NCBI RefSeq assembly: GCF_014138045.1 | Contig: NZ_JACGXA010000001.1 | Coordinates: 1,237,501-1,301,500 of the forward strand | Length of the DNA: 64,000 nucleotides | From: Nocardioides ginsengisegetis | GTDB lineage: Bacteria > Actinomycetota > Actinomycetes > Propionibacteriales > Nocardioidaceae | Direction: 5' to 3' | Shown here: in pieces, positions 59,804-64,000 of the stretch | Numbering within the stretch: position 1 is the first letter of the stretch | Layout: each line of letters starts with the position of its first letter | Made by a program: the position numbers and the translations under genes | Notes under the pieces: generated by a model | The model's database searches: none | The model's input: only the letters and a program-made list of their open reading frames with translations | What the model was told of the DNA's origin: nothing

Positions 59804-60598
59804 GTGCAGCAGTACCTCGACCTCCTCCAGCGGATCCTCGACGATGGCGCGGAGAAGGGCGACCGGACCGGCACCGGCACCCGCTCGGTCTTCGGGCACC
59901 AGATGCGCTTCGACCTCGCCGAGGGGTTCCCCCTCGTGACGACCAAGAAGATCCACACCCGCTCGGTCTTCGCCGAGCTGCTGTGGTTCCTGCGCGGCGA
60001 CACCAACGTGAAGTGGCTGCAGGACCGCGGCGTCTCGATCTGGGACGAGTGGGCCGACGACAACGGCGACCTCGGGCCCGTCTACGGCTACCAGTGGCGC
60101 TCCTGGCCCACCCCCGACGGGCGGCACGTCGACCAGATCGCCGAGGTCGTCGAGCAGATCCGCACCAACCCCGACTCGCGCCGCCACATCGTCTCGGCGT
60201 GGAACGTCGCCGACATCCCGCAGATGGCGCTGGCGCCGTGCCACACGATGTTCCAGTTCTACGTCGCGCAGGGGCGGCTGAGCTGCCAGCTCTACCAGCG
60301 CTCGGCCGACGTGTTCCTCGGCGTGCCGTTCAACATCGCGTCGTACGCCCTGCTGACCCACATGGTCGCGCAGGTGGCCGGCCTCGAGGTCGGCGACTTC
60401 GTGCACACCCTCGGCGACGCGCACCTCTACTCCAACCACCTCGACCAAGCGCGGCTTCAGCTGACCCGCTCGCCGCGGCCTCTCCCGACGCTCACGCTCG
60501 ACCCGTCGGTCACCGAGCTCGACGCCTTCGAGCTCGAGCACATCACCCTCGAGGGATACGACCCGCACCCCGGCATCAAGGCACCCATTGCCGTCTGA
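59804..60598 (+). CDS. thyA: Thymidylate synthase
   Basis: The 264-residue enzyme that methylates dUMP to dTMP using methylenetetrahydrofolate, making dihydrofolate. [19 protein letters not shown], the catalytic cysteine in [42 protein letters not shown] and the C-terminal PIAV (the end of the folate site) are all present. The start is GTG. The dihydrofolate reductase gene begins before its stop codon, so the two enzymes of the folate cycle are co-translated. Confidence 0.97.
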   Translation: MQQYLDLLQRILDDGAEKGDRTGTGTRSVFGHQMRFDLAEGFPLVTTKKIHTRSVFAELLWFLRGDTNVKWLQDRGVSIWDEWADDNGDLGPVYGYQWRSWPTPDGRHVDQIAEVVEQIRTNPDSRRHIVSAWNVADIPQMALAPCHTMFQFYVAQGRLSCQLYQRSADVFLGVPFNIASYALLTHMVAQVAGLEVGDFVHTLGDAHLYSNHLDQARLQLTRSPRPLPTLTLDPSVTELDAFELEHITLEGYDPHPGIKAPIAV

Positions 60599-61070
60599 GG
60601 ACAAGCGCGTCGTGCTGGTCGCCGCTGTGGCCGACAACGGCGTGATCGGCGCCGACGGCGACATCCCCTGGCGGATCCCCGAGGACTTCGCGCACTTCAA
60701 GCGGACGACGCTGGGCCACACGCTGGTGATGGGCCGGGCGACCTACGACTCGATCGGCCGCCCGCTCCCGGGACGTACGACGATCGTGCTCACCCGCTCA
60801 CCCTCGTGGTCGGCCGAGGGCGTCCTCGTCGCCGACTCGCTCGAGGCCGCGCTGGCGCTGGCCGCCGACCTGCCCGGTGACGTGATGGTCGCCGGGGGAG
60901 CGACGGTCTACGAGCAGGCGATGCCGCTCGCCACCCACCAGGTGCTGACGTGGGTGCACCGGTCGCCGGACGGCGACACCTTCTACCCGGCGTACGACGC
61001 CGACGACTGGATCGAGACCGCGCGCGAGGAGCACGCCGGCTACGCAGTCGCGTGGCTGGAACGCGCCTAG
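60588..61070 (+). CDS. folA: Dihydrofolate reductase
   Basis: A 160-residue enzyme that reduces dihydrofolate to tetrahydrofolate with NADPH, regenerating the cofactor used by ThyA. Visible are [63 protein letters not shown] and [13 protein letters not shown]. The start is uncertain: TTG at 60588 overlaps thyA, while GTG at 60612, preceded by TGAGGA, would give a chain 8 residues shorter. The stop overlaps that of the convergent sulfotransferase-like gene by 4 bases. Confidence 0.95.
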   Translation: MPSEDKRVVLVAAVADNGVIGADGDIPWRIPEDFAHFKRTTLGHTLVMGRATYDSIGRPLPGRTTIVLTRSPSWSAEGVLVADSLEAALALAADLPGDVMVAGGATVYEQAMPLATHQVLTWVHRSPDGDTFYPAYDADDWIETAREEHAGYAVAWLERA

Positions 61071-61657
61071 AGCGCCGAGCGGTAGACCTCGAGGTCGGCC
61101 GCGTAGTGCGCCTCGAGCTTGGCCCGGGTCGCCGGGTCGATCGCGGCCGCACGCTCGGGCGAGACGTTGGCCGACGCCAGCTCGGGCACCTTCACGCCCA
61201 GCTTGTCGGCCATCCAGGCGGCGGCCCGGTCGAGGTGCTCGTAGCGGTAGATCCGGTCGACGAGGACCTCGCCCTCCAGGCTGCTGACGAACTTCGCCGA
61301 GCTGCCGAGGTAGACCTCGCCGGTGCAGATCCGGTCGGCGAACTCGTCGAAGCCCATGTCGCCCGTGTAGGTCCTGCGGCCCTCGGTGCCCGGCCGGGCC
61401 CGGTAGCGCCACCACGAGGCGGCCCAGTCGACCGGCTCGCGGACCATTGCGACCGTTTCGTAGGACTCGCGCGCGAAGCCGTAGTGCGTCAGCACCGGCG
61501 CGATGGAGGCCTCGAAGAAGCGTGCCGTCATGTGCTTCATCGGCGGCGGCTTGGAGGCGACGAGCTGGGCGTGCCGCTCGAACTCGCGCTGGATGGTCGT
61601 CGAGCCCGTCTTCGTCATCGACAGGAACACGAAGCCCGCCTGGGCCATGGCCATCAT
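61067..61657 (-). CDS. Sulfotransferase-like protein
   Basis: A 196-residue protein. The segment GFVFLSMTKTGSTTIQREFERHAQL is like the PAPS-binding loop (K-T/x-G-S/T-T) of sulfotransferases, and VAMVREPVDWAASWWRY resembles the 3'-phosphate loop with its Arg and Ser. The chain is short for the family and ends after a helical region. The start is one of three nearby ATGs (61657, 61654 or 61648). Acceptor and biological role are unknown. Confidence 0.7.
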   Translation of the reverse strand: MMAMAQAGFVFLSMTKTGSTTIQREFERHAQLVASKPPPMKHMTARFFEASIAPVLTHYGFARESYETVAMVREPVDWAASWWRYRARPGTEGRRTYTGDMGFDEFADRICTGEVYLGSSAKFVSSLEGEVLVDRIYRYEHLDRAAAWMADKLGVKVPELASANVSPERAAAIDPATRAKLEAHYAADLEVYRSAL

Positions 61658-61853
61658 GGGCGGGACCCTATCGGGCCGGTTGAGTCGCTGCCGGTCGCTG
61701 CCGGTCGCTTGTGTGCGCACGATCATCATTTCGCGGCGCTGGGTGATGATCCTGCGCACTCCTTCGGACGGAACCACCGGTTAACCGGTGATTCCGACCT
61801 CGGCTCCCTGCCCCGGCATCCCGGACTTGGCGCCGCCTGTCAGGGTGGGGCGC

Positions 61854-62777
61854 ATGGAGCTGCGCATCTTCACCGAACCCCAGCAGGGAGCGACGTACGA
61901 CGACCTCCTCGCGGTCGCCCGGACCGCCGAGGAGCTCGGGTTCGGGGCCTTCTTCCGGTCCGACCACTACCTCGGCATGGGCACCGAGGGGCTGCCCGGG
62001 CCGAGCGACGCCTGGACGACGCTGGCCGGCCTGGCGCGGGACACCAGCACGATCCGGCTCGGCACGATGATGACGAGCGCGACGTTCCGGCACCCCGGCC
62101 CCCTCGCCATCCAGGTGGCCAACGTCGACCAGATGAGCGGCGGTCGCGTCGAGCTCGGGATCGGTGCGGGCTGGTTCGCCCAGGAGCACACGGCCTACGG
62201 CATCCCCTTCCCCTCCACCGGCGAGCGCTTCGACCGGTTCGAGGAGCAGCTCGCGATCATCACCGGGCTGTGGGGCACGGCGGTGGGGGAGCGGTTCACC
62301 CACCGCGGCACCCACTACGAGGTCATCGACTCCCCGGCCCTGCCGAAGCCGACCCAGGCCCGGCCGCCGGTGCTGATCGGCGGGCTGGGCAAGAAGCGGA
62401 CCCCGGAGCTCGCCGCCCGCTACGCCGACGAGTTCAACCTGCCCTTCGTCGATGAGGAGACGACCGCGGCGCAGTTCGCCCGGGTGCGCGCCGCCTGCGA
62501 GGCGCAGGACCGCGACCCGGCGACGATGACCTGGTCCAACGCCCTCGTGGTCTGCGTCGGTGCCGACGAGGCCGAGGTCGAGCGTCGGGCGAAGGCGATC
62601 GGGCGGGAGCCCGAGGAGCTGCGCACCAACGGCCTCGCCGGCTCACCGGACGAGGTCGTCGACAAGCTCCGCCGCTACGCCGCCCTCGGTGCCGAGCGCG
62701 CCTACCTCCAGGTGCTCGACCTGGGGGACCTGGACCACCTGCGGCTCATCGCCACCGAGGTCGCGCCGCACGTCTGA
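61854..62777 (+). CDS. LLM class F420-dependent oxidoreductase
   Basis: A 307-residue luciferase-like TIM-barrel oxidoreductase. It begins MELRIFTEPQQGATYDDLLAVARTAEELGFGAFFRSDHYLGMG; GTMMTSATFRHPGPLAIQVANVDQMSGGRVELGIGAGWF is typical of the F420-dependent glucose-6-phosphate-dehydrogenase/methylenetetrahydromethanopterin reductase-like groups. The start is ATG 61854; upstream in-frame starts read into poorly conserved sequence. The last 135 bases overlap the convergent slipin gene. The substrate is unknown. Confidence 0.88.
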   Translation: MELRIFTEPQQGATYDDLLAVARTAEELGFGAFFRSDHYLGMGTEGLPGPSDAWTTLAGLARDTSTIRLGTMMTSATFRHPGPLAIQVANVDQMSGGRVELGIGAGWFAQEHTAYGIPFPSTGERFDRFEEQLAIITGLWGTAVGERFTHRGTHYEVIDSPALPKPTQARPPVLIGGLGKKRTPELAARYADEFNLPFVDEETTAAQFARVRAACEAQDRDPATMTWSNALVVCVGADEAEVERRAKAIGREPEELRTNGLAGSPDEVVDKLRRYAALGAERAYLQVLDLGDLDHLRLIATEVAPHV

Positions 62778-63578
62778 CGCACGCCGCGGCCGGGGGACCG
62801 GCTCCGCGGCGGCGGCCTCGCGCCGCAGGAACGCACCGAGGTCGGCGATGGTGCTCATCAGGGGTGCCGGGAAGACCACGGTCGTGTTCTTGTCGACGCC
62901 GATCTCGACCAGGCTCTGCAGGTTGCGCAGCTGGAGGGCGAGCGGGTGGGCCATCATCGTGTCGGACGCGTCGCCCAGCGCGGCAGCAGCCGCCGCCTCA
63001 CCCTCGGCGGCGATGATCTTGGCGCGCTTCTCCCGCTCGGCCTCGGCCTGGCGGGCCATCGCGCGCTTCATGCTCTCCGGGAGCTGGATGTCCTTGAGCT
63101 CGACGAGCGTGACCACGACGCCCCAGTCGGCGGTCGTCACGTCGAGGATCTCCCGGATGCTGGCGTTGATGGAGTCGGTCTCCGACAGCGTCTGGTCCAG
63201 CGAGCTCTGGCCGACGACGTTGCGCAGCGTGGTCTGGGCGATCTGGTTGATCGCGGCCGCGACGTTCTCGATGGCGACGATCGCCTTGGTGGCGTCGACG
63301 ATCCGGTAGTACGCCACCGCAGCCACGTCGATGCTCACGTTGTCCCGCGTGATGATCCCCTGGGACTGGATCGGCATCGTCACGATCCGCAGGGAGACGC
63401 GGCGCAGCTGGTCGATGACCGGGATGATGAAGTGCAGCCCCGGCTCCCGGACCCCGATGACGCGTCCGAGCCGGAAGAGCACCCCCTTCTGGTATTGCGT
63501 GACCACCCTGATCGACAGGGCGAGACCGATCGCGGCGACGACCGCGACCACCAGTCCGACGACGCTCCAGGTGTTCAT
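62643..63578 (-). CDS. SPFH/band 7 slipin-like membrane protein
   Basis: A 311-residue protein anchored by an N-terminal hydrophobic helix (about residues 4-24). The SPFH/band-7 domain follows (YQKGVLFRLGRVIGVREPGLHFIIPVIDQLRRVSLRIVTMPIQSQGIITRDNVSIDVAAVAYYRI), then a coiled-coil (RQAEAEREKRAKIIAAEGEAAAAAALG). Slipins organise membrane domains, usually with an NfeD partner, not seen next to it. The C-terminal 45 residues after FPAPLMSTIADLGAFLRRE are read antisense to the oxidoreductase gene, so they may be a recent extension. Confidence 0.88.
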   Translation of the reverse strand: MNTWSVVGLVVAVVAAIGLALSIRVVTQYQKGVLFRLGRVIGVREPGLHFIIPVIDQLRRVSLRIVTMPIQSQGIITRDNVSIDVAAVAYYRIVDATKAIVAIENVAAAINQIAQTTLRNVVGQSSLDQTLSETDSINASIREILDVTTADWGVVVTLVELKDIQLPESMKRAMARQAEAEREKRAKIIAAEGEAAAAAALGDASDTMMAHPLALQLRNLQSLVEIGVDKNTTVVFPAPLMSTIADLGAFLRREAAAAEPVPRPRRASDVRRDLGGDEPQVVQVPQVEHLEVGALGTEGGVAAELVDDLVR

Positions 63579-63730
63579 GGCGGGCTTCCCTCCCGGCGGG
63601 CCACGGACGGGTCCCGCCTGCTCCCACCCTCTGCCGCGGAGGGCGGCCCGGGGAGAGGCGTGCGGCCCGGCCACCTCGCCGAACGTCCCGCACCGTCCCG
63701 CGCGTCGGGGGAGCGGCGGGGAAGCGATAA

Positions 63731-64000
<270 letters not shown>

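Overview
The window is GC-rich (roughly 70%) chromosomal DNA with short intergenic spaces, typical of an actinobacterium. Gene content and order (glnE; glnA with a GlnR-type operator; RDD protein, DUF4191, lipA, lipB; sucB-lpdA; pepA; gcvT; thyA-dfrA; dapA) suggest Nocardioides or a close relative in Nocardioidaceae. This placement is inferred from gene content only. I saw no rRNA, tRNA, CRISPR array, prophage or transposase gene, and no gene-free stretch longer than 300 bases.

Layout. 1-8.2 kb: the 3' part of glnE, a PEP-mutase-like protein, a secreted phosphoesterase, a three-gene leftward operon (DUF2231 membrane protein, response regulator, histidine kinase), a threonine-aldolase-like enzyme and an acetyltransferase. 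8.2-12.4 kb: a compact SipW-type secretion locus. It holds a TasA/CalY-like exported protein, an ER-type (SipW) signal peptidase, an Hpt-like protein lacking its phospho-accepting histidine, an OmpR-type regulator on the opposite strand and two further exported proteins. Repeats in and around the spacers look like regulator sites and structured RNA. 12.4-22.1 kb: patatin-like lipase, 5'-3' exonuclease, CtlX-like amidinohydrolase, an ECF sigma factor paired with a membrane propeller protein, PAS and GAF-ANTAR sensors, Hsp20 and unknown membrane or secreted proteins.

22.2-29.4 kb: a leftward fructan-type sugar operon (GH32, solute-binding lipoprotein, two permeases, LacI regulator, second GH32) behind one promoter that carries two matching operator-like sites. 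29.5-36.2 kb: a BNR-repeat secreted protein, DUF2200, DUF1684, SHOCT, an AAA ATPase, universal stress protein, PadR regulator, methyltransferase and a membrane-anchored protein.

36.2-64 kb is mostly core metabolism: glnA, lipoate synthesis (lipA, lipB), the lipoylated E2 and its E3 (sucB, lpdA), pepA, gcvT, thyA, dfrA and the start of dapA. Interspersed are a fused double ABC exporter with a His-rich linker, a large hybrid histidine kinase, and a gene that fuses a sigma-factor-like domain to a membrane propeller. Lipoate synthesis, the lipoyl-bearing E2/E3 and the glycine-cleavage T-protein are functionally linked. glnE and glnA form an enzyme and target pair.

The most interesting non-coding signals are: a shared 18-base motif upstream of the SipW locus and its regulator; a 22-base-periodic six-copy inverted array at 11.4 kb; a nested four-copy inverted repeat at 54.3 kb; 14-base tandem repeats at 47.2 kb; and a GTACG word that recurs even where it forces rare codons.
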